NCBI GenBank assembly: GCA_015059685.1
Contig: SUZW01000019.1
Span: forward strand, 1 to 37,270
Source of the DNA: Rikenellaceae bacterium
GTDB lineage: Bacteria; Bacteroidota; Bacteroidia; Bacteroidales; Rikenellaceae
Direction: 5' to 3'
DNA length: 37,270 nucleotides
Shown: positions 1-7,657 of the stretch, piece after piece
How the letters are laid out: each line of letters opens with the position of its first letter
Position numbering within the stretch: position 1 is the stretch's first letter
Translations under genes and position numbers: made by a program
Notes under the pieces: model-generated
The model's input: the letters and a program-made list of their open reading frames with translations, nothing else
Databases searched by the model: none
Told to the model about the DNA's origin: nothing

Positions 1-700
1 CGTTGGTGTTAGCCGAGCAGTGCATCGAAGCGATACCCTGCAATGGGAGGTAGTAGTTCATCATCGAGAACATACCCTTCTTCATCTCACCACCATACCA
101 AGTGTTGATGATAACCTGCTCACGCGACGAGATGTTGAAGACAACCGCAGTCTCCGAGTTAAGGCCGAGCTCCTTGTAGTTCTCAACCTTCGCCTTCGAA
201 GCGTTGTAAACCACGAAGTTAGGCTCGAAGTCCTTCAACTCCTCCTCGGTAGGGCGGATAAACATATTCTTCACGAAGTGAGCCTGCCAAGCAACCTCCA
301 TAATGAAACGAACCGACATACGGGTGTCCTTGTTAGCACCGCAGAAGCCATCCACAACATAGAGCTTCTTGCCCGAAAGCTCCTTCTGTGCGATGCCCTT
401 CAATACTGCCCACGACTCCTCCGAGCAAGGCTTGTTGTCGTTCTTATACTCCTCCGAAGTCCACCATACAGTATCCTTCGAGTTCTCGTCCATTACGATA
501 AACTTGTCCTTAGGCGAACGACCTGTGTAAACACCTGTCATCACATTAACAGCACCGAGCTCAGTCTCCTGACCCTTGTCGAAACCGGTAAGGTTCTCCT
601 TGGTCTCCTCCTCGAAGAGAAGCTCGTACGATGGGTTGTAGATCACCTCTGTTGTGTCGGTGATACCATACTTCAATAAATCTTCCTTTTTGAAAGCCAT
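1..700 (-). CDS. pckA: Phosphoenolpyruvate carboxykinase (ATP), 5' part only
   Basis: Converts oxaloacetate and ATP to phosphoenolpyruvate, CO2 and ADP in the cytosol; in fermenting Bacteroidota it often runs in the carboxylating direction toward succinate (family knowledge). I translated the minus strand: it starts [19 protein letters not shown] and stays open to the window edge, giving the first 233 of about 535 residues. Visible family motifs are GRSPKDKF (R61, oxaloacetate-binding arginine) and [10 protein letters not shown] (K207/K208, substrate and metal contacts). The catalytic P-loop lies beyond the edge. The start at 700 is the only sensible one; upstream is A-rich with no Shine-Dalgarno. 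No promoter box is seen close to the start. The nearest good one is at 1037-1044 on the minus strand, which would give an unusually long leader containing repeats. Identification is firm. Confidence 0.95.
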   Translation of the reverse strand, partial: MAFKKEDLLKYGITDTTEVIYNPSYELLFEEETKENLTGFDKGQETELGAVNVMTGVYTGRSPKDKFIVMDENSKDTVWWTSEEYKNDNKPCSEESWAVLKGIAQKELSGKKLYVVDGFCGANKDTRMSVRFIMEVAWQAHFVKNMFIRPTEEELKDFEPNFVVYNASKAKVENYKELGLNSETAVVFNISSREQVIINTWYGGEMKKGMFSMMNYYLPLQGIASMHCSANTN

Positions 701-741
701 AGTTGTAATTATTTAATTGTTTAACATCATCTTTCTATTTC

Positions 742-865
742 AAAAATCGTTCTGATTGGTAAATTTTGCACCTTATTTGTGTCGTAAATGCTCACATACG
801 CCAAGTATGCTGCGCTTTCCGCCCCCGCATAACGCACAAAATTTCCTCAATCACCTCCGATTTTT
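742..865. repeat. Family A palindromic element, copy A1
   Basis: Outer arms 742-771 and 834-865 are inverted copies of each other (left AAAAATCGTTCTGATTGG, right complement AAAAATCGGAGGTGATTG), both running into AAATTTTG. The loop holds an inner small hairpin CTCACATAC...GTATGC (791-810). The same architecture recurs near 2566, 7536, 25647 and 32882. Unlike those copies, this one does not abut a stop codon; it lies upstream of pckA, in its probable leader. Confidence 0.85.
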
Positions 866-880
866 ATGGTGGTTGCACCC

Positions 881-1011
881 GAAAATCGCTCTTGCGGGTA
901 AATTCTGCCCCCGAAAAATGCTCTTGCGGGTAAATTTTGCACCCCCCCCCGAAAAATCGTTCTTGTTAGTGAATTTGCTCCTTGCGTTGGTGGCCAAAAT
1001 TTAGCCCACTT
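881..1011. repeat. Tandem partial copies of the family A left arm, with a C9 tract
   Basis: Three direct copies of the left-arm motif follow copy A1, starting near 882, 913 and 951 (GAAAAATNGCTCTTGCGGG-like, then TAAATTTTGC). A homopolymer of nine C lies at 942-950 between the second and third. Segment 993-1011 contains GGCCAAAATTTAGCCC, whose complement pairs with the second copy (GGGTAAATTTTG), so the block can itself fold. ORFs across it on both strands are repeat translations, not genes. Confidence 0.7.
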
Positions 1012-1036
1012 CGGAAAAGCCCCTTTTTCACCGCTG

Positions 1037-1044
1037 CAAAGATA
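1037..1044 (-). promoter_or_regulatory. Candidate pckA promoter, -7 box TATCTTTG
   Basis: On the minus strand the sequence reads TATCTTTG, a full match to the Bacteroidota TAnnTTTG box. The -33 position reads TTC rather than TTG. If used, transcription starts near 1030 and the pckA mRNA has a leader of about 330 nt that includes the whole repeat block at 742-1011. Confidence 0.5.
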
Positions 1045-1190
1045 GTACAATTATTTTGAATTGTGAAAAAATTAACACTGAAATTTAGTATAAAAAGTTC
1101 CTATGCCAACATAAATAAAACCGACAAGAAAAAATTGCATATATTTTCGAAAAAAAATCACTACCTTTATCGAGTAAAAAATCGGCAGAT

Positions 1191-2084
1191 ATGGATCAGG
1201 CAAAGATTGAGCGAGTGCTGCGTTTGATGAAGTTGATGACGGGTACGACGAGCTACACGATTGACGAGTTGGCGGAGAGGTTGGGTATCTCTTCTCGCTC
1301 GATATACCGATATATCGACACCTTCAAGGAGGTGGGCTTTGTGGTGCATAAGCAGGGTGACACGGTGCGTTTAGGTAAGGAGAGCCGCTATTTCAAGGAT
1401 ATCTCGCAGCTCATACACTTCACCGACGAGGAGGCGCACATCGTAAATCAGTTGATTGGTGCGCTCGACGACACGAACCTGCTCAAGACCAACCTGCGGC
1501 GCAAGCTCTCGTCGGTCTATAACTGTACTTCGATGGCCAACAGCGTGGTGAAGGGGCGCAATGCCGAGAATGTAAACCGCCTTATCGAGGCTATCGAGGA
1601 GGGGCGACAGGTGGTGTTGCACGACTACTTGTCGGCTCGCACGGGTCGTCGTGACCGCTTGGTCGAGGCCTACGCCTTTACGACAAACTATGTGCAGGTG
1701 TGGTGCTACGATGTCGAGGATGGGCAGGTGAAACTATTTAAGACCTCCCGTATCGGCTCGGTCGAGGTTACCGACACCGAGTGGTGCTTTGCCGACCGAC
1801 ACGCCCAGGGCTATATCGATATCTTCCGCCACCACGGCTTCGAGCGCAAGAGGGTGGTGCTGCGACTCGGTATGTTGGCGCACAATCTGTTGCTCGAGGA
1901 GTATCCTCTTGCCGAGCGAGATTTGCGTCAGGAGGGCGAAGCGTCGTGGCTCCTCGATACGGAGGTGTGCAACTATGCCGGTGCTGCCCGTTTTGTGCTG
2001 GGTCTGGCCGACGATATCGAGGTCGTCGAGTCGGAGGAGTTCCGCACCTACCTGCGTGACAAGGTTGCCGAGCTGTCGTTTTAG
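1191..2084 (+). CDS. WYL-domain HTH transcriptional regulator (YafY/DeoR-like)
   Basis: A 297-residue DNA-binding regulator. Residues 5-60 form a winged helix-turn-helix of the HTH_11 type (TIDELAERLGISSRSIYRYIDTF, 23-45). Residues about 137-195 match a WYL domain: the W-Y-L segment reads VQVWCYD (168-174) and the ligand-contacting arginine is R187 in KLFKTSRI. The C-terminal 100 residues fit the WCX dimerisation extension. WYL proteins sense nucleic acids or small effectors, often in defence or DNA-damage contexts, but this one stands alone with no defence genes nearby, so its ligand and targets are unknown. It is divergent from pckA. A weak promoter-like box TACCTTTA lies at 1162-1169. Its 3' end runs straight into repeat copy B1. 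Confidence 0.88.
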   Translation: MDQAKIERVLRLMKLMTGTTSYTIDELAERLGISSRSIYRYIDTFKEVGFVVHKQGDTVRLGKESRYFKDISQLIHFTDEEAHIVNQLIGALDDTNLLKTNLRRKLSSVYNCTSMANSVVKGRNAENVNRLIEAIEEGRQVVLHDYLSARTGRRDRLVEAYAFTTNYVQVWCYDVEDGQVKLFKTSRIGSVEVTDTEWCFADRHAQGYIDIFRHHGFERKRVVLRLGMLAHNLLLEEYPLAERDLRQEGEASWLLDTEVCNYAGAARFVLGLADDIEVVESEEFRTYLRDKVAELSF

Positions 2085-2332
2085 TGCGCCAAGAGATGGC
2101 GCAAATAGATGGCATTGAATGACAAACGGGCGTTCCGCCCTTAATGGCATTGAATGGCAGCGCAGTCTATCGACTGCTTAATGGCAAAGCGCAGAAAGCT
2201 GCGACAAAAAAGCATAAGCGCCTGCCATTCAGCGACCAACGGGAGCGATTGCCATTCAGTGAGCGTTAGCGAACGCTTGCCATTCAATGCCATTACACCT
2301 GCGCCTTGACCACCTCAAGAGTTCCCACAACC
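2085..2332. repeat. Family B composite palindromic element, copy B1
   Basis: A perfect 13-bp inverted pair ATGGCATTGAATG (2109-2121) and CATTCAATGCCAT (2281-2293) bounds a region with repeated AATGGCA boxes on the left and TGCCATT boxes on the right, separated by about 20-30 bp. Small hairpins lie between boxes, for example AGCGTT/AACGCT at 2262-2276. The right flank (2301-2332) holds the family's outer arm; the left outer arm is truncated by the end of the regulator gene. Near-identical copies are at 13235-13493 and, inverted, 25944-26194. Confidence 0.85.
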
Positions 2333-2349
2333 TAAAAACCTCCAGCGCA

Positions 2350-2452
2350 CCCCTAACGCCCCTAACGCCTCTAACGACCCTAATAAACCTGCGCCGTGAC
2401 CACCTTTAGCGCACCCTTACTCGCCCTTACTAACCCTTAATACTCCTGCGCC
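2350..2452. repeat. Tandem CCCCTAACG units and decamer CCCTTACT units
   Basis: Three 9-bp units of the CCCCTAACG type (2350-2376) trail copy B1. After a short linker come about three 10-bp units of the CCCTTACTNG type (2412-2440). The 9-bp unit also trails copies B2 and B3 in different numbers. The decamer matches the array at 33051-33140. Confidence 0.75.
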
Positions 2453-2531
2453 ACAAAAATTGTTTTTAAGGAGGTAGAACAATTTTTCAATTTCTTGTCA
2501 GAAGTCGTGAGATGGGGTGCATCGCAAAAGA

Positions 2532-2559
2532 ATGGAGGGCGGATTACACCACCCTCCAT
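2532..2559. terminator. Hairpin between convergent genes, possible terminator
   Basis: Perfect 8-bp stem ATGGAGGG (2532-2539) with CCCTCCAT (2552-2559) and a 12-nt loop. It lies between the convergent WYL regulator and GH57 gene. There is no T tract on either side, so a terminator role is only suggested. Confidence 0.4.
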
Positions 2560-2565
2560 CTATTC

Positions 2566-2690
2566 AAAATCAGAGATGATTGAACTATTTTTGTGCGATG
2601 CTAGGCGACAAATCCGCAGCATACTTGGGCGTATGTGAGGAATTTGGCGACCGACGCACTCGTGCAAAAAGAGCCAATCAGAATGATTTT
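2566..2690. repeat. Family A palindromic element, copy A2 (reverse orientation)
   Basis: Read on the minus strand, the arm AAAATCATTCTGATTGG begins at 2690, the first base after the GH57 stop codon (2691-2693). Its partner arm is at 2566-2595 (AAAATCAGAGATGATTG). The loop contains GCATACTT...GTATGTGAG (2618-2639), the same inner hairpin as copy A1. It also carries ATTTGGCGACCGACG and GGCGACAAATCCGC segments shared with copy A4. Confidence 0.85.
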
Positions 2691-3899
2691 CTACTTTTTA
2701 GCACGACTCTTTTTAGCCGCCAACGCCTTCTCCACCTCAATCTGGAAGTCCGACAACACATTCATATAGTTTATGAACGCCTCATACGACGAGCCGTAAG
2801 GGTTGAAGTAGGAGTGAACATCACCATCCGAGAGCCACTTTGTAGCCATATAATAGAAGTGGTCCGAGGTCTGCATAAAGTTCCACACATACTCGTAGTC
2901 GGCACTCTTCAACGAGCGAACCTTATCCTTCATTGCATACAACTTCGAGAAGGCCTCATTCTGCAAGTCGTTGCCCAACCAAGCGGTGATATCGCGCTCC
3001 TCGTCCGCCCACGACATTACGTGAGGGCAGTGGAGAACTGCAACAGGCTGATGCTCGGCTGCGGTCTCGCTCACGGTAGCGAACTTCAAGTCGCCACGCT
3101 TCAAGATTGCAGCAGGAAGACCCTTTACGAAGTCGAAGATACCGGTCGAAGCCTTCTGGTGCTCACCGAAGGTCTCGTAGTCCATAAAGAGGTTGATAAC
3201 CTCACCCTCCGACTCCGAGAGCCAAGCGGCATACTTGTCGGCTGTGAGTGGATACTCATCCCAACCCTGATTTGAGAAGCGGAATGCGATATCGTCTGAA
3301 AGTTTATAGTTACGGAGCAAAAGACGAAGGCTCTGATCCGCTGCACCTGCATACACAAAGTCAGGCGACTTCCAGCCGAGGATATGCTTTGCACCCTCTG
3401 CCAACATGGTCTTAAAGCCAAGCTCGCCTACCATCTCACCAATCTCGTCGGAGTAGATAAGCTCGGTGTTGCGGAAAGCCTTTGGCTTAACGCCAAACTC
3501 CGCCTTGAGCATTGCGGTGTGCTTCTTAACCTGGTCCTTGAAGTCCTCCTTCGACGAGAGGGCTGCCAACGAGTGCGAGTAGGTCTCGGCCAACAACTCC
3601 ACACAACCCGTATCAACCAAGGCGCGGAACGAATCCAACACCTCGGGAGCGTAGGCCTTGAACTGCTCTACAACGGTTCCTGTGAGCGAGAATGAGATGC
3701 GGAAGGCTCCCTTATTCTCCTTGATAAGCTTCAGGAGGAGGGCGTTCATCGGCAAATAACACTCTCGAGCTATCTTCTGCATGATAGCACGGTTGGTCAA
3801 ATCGTCAAGGTAGTTGTGGTCCTTGCCGATATGGAAAAAGCGGTAAGTCTTGAGTCGCCAAGGCTGATGTACCTGAAAATATAAACAAACTGTCTTCAT
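2691..3899 (-). CDS. GH57-family alpha-amylase / 4-alpha-glucanotransferase-type enzyme
   Basis: A 402-residue glycoside hydrolase family 57 protein, acting on alpha-1,4-glucan in the cytosol (no signal peptide). Family motifs are visible: HQP at 11-13, SFSLTGT at 69-75, FRNTELIYS at 142-150 with E146 as the expected nucleophile, and LFMDYETFGEH at 237-247 with D240 as the expected acid/base. Length fits the short GH57 amylases of Bacteroidota. The C-terminus is lysine-rich (KALAAKKSRAKK). It is the last gene of a minus-strand run after the GT4 gene (31-bp A-rich gap) and the debranching enzyme, so a role in glycogen turnover or remodelling is likely. Hydrolase versus transferase activity cannot be told from sequence. 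Confidence 0.9.
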   Translation of the reverse strand: MKTVCLYFQVHQPWRLKTYRFFHIGKDHNYLDDLTNRAIMQKIARECYLPMNALLLKLIKENKGAFRISFSLTGTVVEQFKAYAPEVLDSFRALVDTGCVELLAETYSHSLAALSSKEDFKDQVKKHTAMLKAEFGVKPKAFRNTELIYSDEIGEMVGELGFKTMLAEGAKHILGWKSPDFVYAGAADQSLRLLLRNYKLSDDIAFRFSNQGWDEYPLTADKYAAWLSESEGEVINLFMDYETFGEHQKASTGIFDFVKGLPAAILKRGDLKFATVSETAAEHQPVAVLHCPHVMSWADEERDITAWLGNDLQNEAFSKLYAMKDKVRSLKSADYEYVWNFMQTSDHFYYMATKWLSDGDVHSYFNPYGSSYEAFINYMNVLSDFQIEVEKALAAKKSRAKK

Positions 3900-3930
3900 A
3901 TTTTTTGTGTTTTTTGTTTTTCTCTTTAAG

Positions 3931-5241
3931 TTATTTTACCGATGCGATGGCATCCTCATAAACCTTCTTTACCTTCTTTGCTGCATCGTTCCACTTGAGG
4001 TTTGTAACCTCCTCCAAGCCCTTCTGCGCAAACATCTTCGCAAGAGCAGGGTAGGTAATCAAACCATAGATAGCATCTGCCATGGCATCCACATCCCAGT
4101 AGTCCACCTTAACGGCATAGTCCAACACCTCGGCAACACCCGACTGCTTCGAGATAATCGACGGCACATTGGCACGCATCGCCTCGAGTGGCGAGATACC
4201 GAATGGCTCCGACACCGACGGCATAATATAGACATCCGAGAGCTGGAACATCTTGTGTACATCGTCGCCCTTCAAGAAGCCCGTGAAGTGGAAACGGTCG
4301 GCAATGCCGAGGCGTGCCACACGACGAATGACATGGTTCATCATATCGCCCGAACCCGCCATCACGAAGCGGACATTAGGAACTCGCTTCAGCACCTTTG
4401 CTGCGGCCTCGACGAAGTAGTCAGGGCCTTTCTGGAAGGTGATACGACCGAGGAATGTGACAATCTTGTCGGTCACACCACGCTCCGGCAGCTCACTCTC
4501 GTTCTCGGCAAAACGCACAGCGTTGTGTACCGTTACGACCTTCTCGGCAGGGATATTATACTTCTCGATGACGATGTTACGCGTCAGGTTCGACACCGCA
4601 ATAACCCTATCTGCCGCTGCCATACCGACACGCTCAATCTCATAGACACGAGTATCGATATTGTCGCTCGAAGAACGGTCAAACGATGTGGCGTGCATGT
4701 GCACCACGAGTGGCTTGCCCGACACACGCTTTGCTGCGATACCGGCAAAGTAGGTCAACCAGTCGTGGGCGTGGATAACATCAAATTGCCCCTCGAGGTC
4801 CTTTGCAATCTGCGCTGCCACAATAGCATAGCGGGCTACCTCCTCCATAATGTTTGCACCATACTTGCCGGAGAAGGTGTAACGCTGACTCCACACATCG
4901 CTCGTCTCCCAACGCTTCTCGCCCGTCTTTACGAACTCATCGTGATAGGTCTCATACTCCTCGGGAGAGAGGTATGGAACGAGGTTTGAATCGACATGTA
5001 TAAACGACATCTTGTCGATGATATCGGCAGCATCGGTGCTAACCTTACCAAACACTGTCTCGATATCACTCGCATTAACCACGCGGATAAATCGCTCATC
5101 CTCATCGCCCGAAGCTCGAGGCATCACGAAGGTCACATCAACATCGTTGCGTGCCAATCCGCGGGTCATACCATAACAGGCTGTACCGAGACCTCCCGCA
5201 ATATGCGGAGGAAACTCCCAGCCAAACATCAAAACCCTCAT
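3931..5241 (-). CDS. GT4-family glycosyltransferase, probable glycogen-synthase-like
   Basis: A 436-residue retaining glycosyltransferase with the GT-B fold. The N-terminal nucleotide-sugar acceptor region has WEFPPHIAGGLGTACYG (8-24), with the GGLG loop found in starch/glycogen synthases and sucrose synthases. HAHDW is at 157-161, the C-domain donor site has GRITFQKG (265-272), and the E-x7-E motif is E345-E353 in SEPFGISPLEAM. No signal peptide, so cytosolic. It sits between the debranching enzyme (15-bp gap) and the GH57 gene, which points to alpha-glucan metabolism. Donor (ADP-glucose or UDP-glucose) is unknown. Because the neighbouring fusion already carries a GT3 synthase, this protein may initiate or elongate a different glucan pool. 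Confidence 0.85.
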   Translation of the reverse strand: MRVLMFGWEFPPHIAGGLGTACYGMTRGLARNDVDVTFVMPRASGDEDERFIRVVNASDIETVFGKVSTDAADIIDKMSFIHVDSNLVPYLSPEEYETYHDEFVKTGEKRWETSDVWSQRYTFSGKYGANIMEEVARYAIVAAQIAKDLEGQFDVIHAHDWLTYFAGIAAKRVSGKPLVVHMHATSFDRSSSDNIDTRVYEIERVGMAAADRVIAVSNLTRNIVIEKYNIPAEKVVTVHNAVRFAENESELPERGVTDKIVTFLGRITFQKGPDYFVEAAAKVLKRVPNVRFVMAGSGDMMNHVIRRVARLGIADRFHFTGFLKGDDVHKMFQLSDVYIMPSVSEPFGISPLEAMRANVPSIISKQSGVAEVLDYAVKVDYWDVDAMADAIYGLITYPALAKMFAQKGLEEVTNLKWNDAAKKVKKVYEDAIASVK

Positions 5242-5256
5242 CTTATATCTATTTTA

Positions 5257-7245
5257 TTATTTCTTAACACTCTTTTTCGTTGCGGTGCGCTTTGTCGCAC
5301 GCTTTGCCTTCGCCTTATACTTCTCGATAAGCTGCTTGATGTACAACACACCACCCACGCTCCAAGCCTGCGAGATAGCACCACGAGGTGCAAACGGAGG
5401 GTTTGCATCGTAGTACTCGGCAATAGAGCCTATACAGTAGGTCTGGATGTTGTCGTCGAATGCAGCCAACATCTCCTCGGCAGTAGGCAGGAAGCGCATA
5501 CCATCGAGTTTCAAGGCGCACTCTACATAGAACATCAACGGCCATACCCAAACAGCTCCATTGGTCGCAGCGGCCTCCTGCTCGATAGGGTTCTCCTTGT
5601 AGGTAGATTCGAACATAGGATGCAGTGGCGACAATGAACGCAAGCCCGCAGGGGTAAGCAGGTGCTGACGCACGGTCATCAAGATATTCACAATCTGTGC
5701 ATCGTCGAGCATCGTATATTTCAAGCCGCAGGCTACAATCTGGTTGCAACGAATTGCTGTATCCTTGCCGTGCATATCGACATAGTCTGCGAGATAACCC
5801 TCATCTGCGAGGTAGAACATATCAACAAACGACTTCTGAATTTGTGCAGGAAGAGCCTTCCACTCCTTCTCGAATGCCTTGTCGCCCATCTTGTTCGCCA
5901 AGGCCAACGCATACGACACGGCGTTGTACCACAAAGCGTTTATCTCTACTGCATATCCTGCACGAGGAGTAACAGGCTGGCCATTCATCACGCAGTCCAT
6001 CCAGGTGAGAGCCACACCCTCACGAGCAGCCCATACAAGACCGTTCGAGTGCATCGCCACGCAACCACCGAAGAAGCCCTTGCGATAGGCTGTCAGGATA
6101 CTCTTCATCGCTGCGCCATACTTCTCCCAGATGGCCTGTGCTCCGATGTGCTCCTCCAACTGCTGCAAGGTCCAGAAGAACCAGAGTGGCGCATCTGCCG
6201 CAACCTCTGCCGATGCCGAGCCTGCGAAGTCGCCATTGTGCATATCGCCAACCATCGTATCGAGAACATCCATGCAGTCCTCCTTGTAGCCCTGCTCCAG
6301 GGTCAAACCCGGCAGTGCAATGAAGGCCGAGCGACCCGCTTTGCCATACCACGGATATCCCGAAATAACCTCGGTGCGGTTACCCGGGCGACGAATTATA
6401 AACTGACGAGCCGAGTGGTGCAGACAACTCTCGAAGTCGATTTTGTGGGTACGACGCTTTACCGAGGTCTCGTAAGCCTCCTCGATAGCCTTGCCCGACG
6501 GCATCTCATCTACCGAAGCCGAGAAGATTACGCTCTCGCCCTTCTTTATCTTCATCTCGAAGTAACCTGTTGTGAGCAGGTCTTCGTAACCCTCGTAGCC
6601 ACGCTCTATCTCCTTCTGATACTCGAAGTCGTAGTACCAGTCGGGTGCCGGTACAAACTTCGCATCATCCTTCGACAGCTGCATGTGCAACCAAGGGAAG
6701 CCGTCGTAGAGGCGGTTCTTCACACCATTTGTGACCTCGTACGAGCGTACATTTGCGTACATATTAGCCTTCGACAACTCGTGCTTGTTGCGGAATGCGA
6801 GGAATGGGCGCAAGCGCAATGTTGTCTCGGAGTGAGCATCTACCAAGGTGTAGCGTATCATCATCTGCGTACGCTTGTGTATCCACAAGATCTCCTTACG
6901 AAGGATTACGCCACCCACACGGTAGGTGATAGTTGGACACGGAGTATATTCGAAATCGGTGATATACTTGTGTCCACGAGGCTCATATACACCACGGAAG
7001 CGGTGCAAAGCCAAGTTGAACGACTGGTCGTGCTGCACGATAGTCTCGTCGAGCGACGAGAGCAGCACATAGGCGTTGTTGCTCTCGTCTATCGGGGCAA
7101 CAATCAAACCGTGATACTTACGAGTGTTGCAACCCACGATAGTTGTGCTCATATAACCGCCACGACGGTCTGTAGCCAATATCTCACGCTGCAACGAATA
7201 CTCCAAGTTACCAAGCTCTTGTTTGTCAAATTTTAATCCTGGCAT
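5257..7245 (-). CDS. Glycogen debranching enzyme, archaeal/bacterial GH133 type
   Basis: A 662-residue amylo-alpha-1,6-glucosidase-type debranching enzyme. The N-terminal domain (about 1-250) has the family signature DRRGGYMSTTIVGCNTRKYHGLIVA (26-50, key residues RGGY, NTRKYHGL). The C-terminal alpha/alpha toroid begins near 270 and includes GYPWYGKAGRSAFIALPG (296-313). A late motif IAEYYDANPPFAPRGAISQAW keeps the glutamate and the PRG. In most relatives I recall the GRS of 304-306 as GRD; see findings. The tail is strongly basic (KRATKRTATKKSVKK). Start at 7245 follows an A/T-rich leader; a weak TAACTTTA box lies at 7280-7287 on the minus strand. It is the first gene of the debranching enzyme-GT4-GH57 run. 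Confidence 0.9.
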   Translation of the reverse strand: MPGLKFDKQELGNLEYSLQREILATDRRGGYMSTTIVGCNTRKYHGLIVAPIDESNNAYVLLSSLDETIVQHDQSFNLALHRFRGVYEPRGHKYITDFEYTPCPTITYRVGGVILRKEILWIHKRTQMMIRYTLVDAHSETTLRLRPFLAFRNKHELSKANMYANVRSYEVTNGVKNRLYDGFPWLHMQLSKDDAKFVPAPDWYYDFEYQKEIERGYEGYEDLLTTGYFEMKIKKGESVIFSASVDEMPSGKAIEEAYETSVKRRTHKIDFESCLHHSARQFIIRRPGNRTEVISGYPWYGKAGRSAFIALPGLTLEQGYKEDCMDVLDTMVGDMHNGDFAGSASAEVAADAPLWFFWTLQQLEEHIGAQAIWEKYGAAMKSILTAYRKGFFGGCVAMHSNGLVWAAREGVALTWMDCVMNGQPVTPRAGYAVEINALWYNAVSYALALANKMGDKAFEKEWKALPAQIQKSFVDMFYLADEGYLADYVDMHGKDTAIRCNQIVACGLKYTMLDDAQIVNILMTVRQHLLTPAGLRSLSPLHPMFESTYKENPIEQEAAATNGAVWVWPLMFYVECALKLDGMRFLPTAEEMLAAFDDNIQTYCIGSIAEYYDANPPFAPRGAISQAWSVGGVLYIKQLIEKYKAKAKRATKRTATKKSVKK

Positions 7246-7362
7246 AATTTATTTATAGTAATTTCTTTATTCTGTTCCGTAAAGTTAATAAAATTTTCGG
7301 CTAATTGTTCTCAAAAAACCAAATATTTTACAAAACAACCTCTTCTTTCTATCTATTTTGCC

Positions 7363-7494
7363 TAAAAATCTATTCTTCCAACCTTTTCTGACTGAATGCA
7401 CGACATAGTAAGCCTATGTGGGCAATTCAAACCTTCAACACCTTGAAACCTTCAACACTCAATTAACGAATTTGTATGTTGGAGCTATTTTTTT
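7363..7494. repeat. Degenerate family A-like palindrome
   Basis: Weak outer arms TAAAAATCTATTCTTCCAAC (7363-7382) and GTTGGAGCTATTTTTTT (7478-7494) flank an inner pair TGAAT/ATTCA (7393-7397, 7425-7429). Inside is CATAG...CTATG (7404-7418), the inner hairpin found in copies A3 and A4. It lies upstream of the debranching enzyme gene. Confidence 0.5.
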
Positions 7495-7535
7495 GCCTTG
7501 TGCCGTGGCTGAATGCGCAGCAATAGCCCTACCTT

Positions 7536-7657
7536 AAAATTGCTTTTAGTGGAGAATTTTCAAGGCTTGCGAGGTGTTGAGTGCGCAGCATAGTAAACCT
7601 ATGTGAGCAACTCAACATCCGAAGCATAACGCGGAAAATTCCCGCTAAAACAATTTT
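7536..7657. repeat. Family A palindromic element, copy A3
   Basis: Arms 7536-7561 (AAAATTGCTTTTAGTGGAG) and 7634-7657 (complement AAAATTGTTTTAGCGGG) end in AATTTTC/GAAAATT. Inner stems are GTTGAGT/AACTCAAC (7575-7581, 7609-7616) and CATAG/CTATG (7589-7603). The right arm overlaps the TAA stop of the GT3-GT35 gene (7656-7658) by two bases. The arm sequence differs most from other copies, but the architecture is the same. Confidence 0.75.

Noticed and set aside
20..679. 219-residue plus-strand ORF at the left edge
   Set aside because: It is the complement of pckA, whose minus-strand translation shows GRSPKDKF and the MKKGM motif.
847..1050. 67-residue minus-strand ORF and 82-residue plus-strand ORF (756-1004)
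   Set aside because: Both cover the tandem family A arms and the C9 tract; the repeated peptide pattern reflects repeated DNA.
2109..2297. CRISPR-like look of regularly spaced AATGGCA/TGCCATT boxes
   Set aside because: The repeated unit is only 7-8 bp, switches orientation, the spacers are the same at all three loci, and there are no cas genes.
2085..2690. Insertion-sequence origin for the intergenic repeats
   Set aside because: No transposase or remnant of one was seen in any frame of the repeat regions, so I list them as repeats rather than IS elements.
5662..7236. Long antisense ORFs, including 5662-7236 (+), 14102-15259 (-), 24332-25702 (-), 27010-28326 (-) and 29773-31362 (-)
   Set aside because: Each lies opposite a gene with clear family motifs, has no recognisable domain and is rich in Leu, Arg, His and Cys, as expected from reading GAG/CTC-biased codons backwards.
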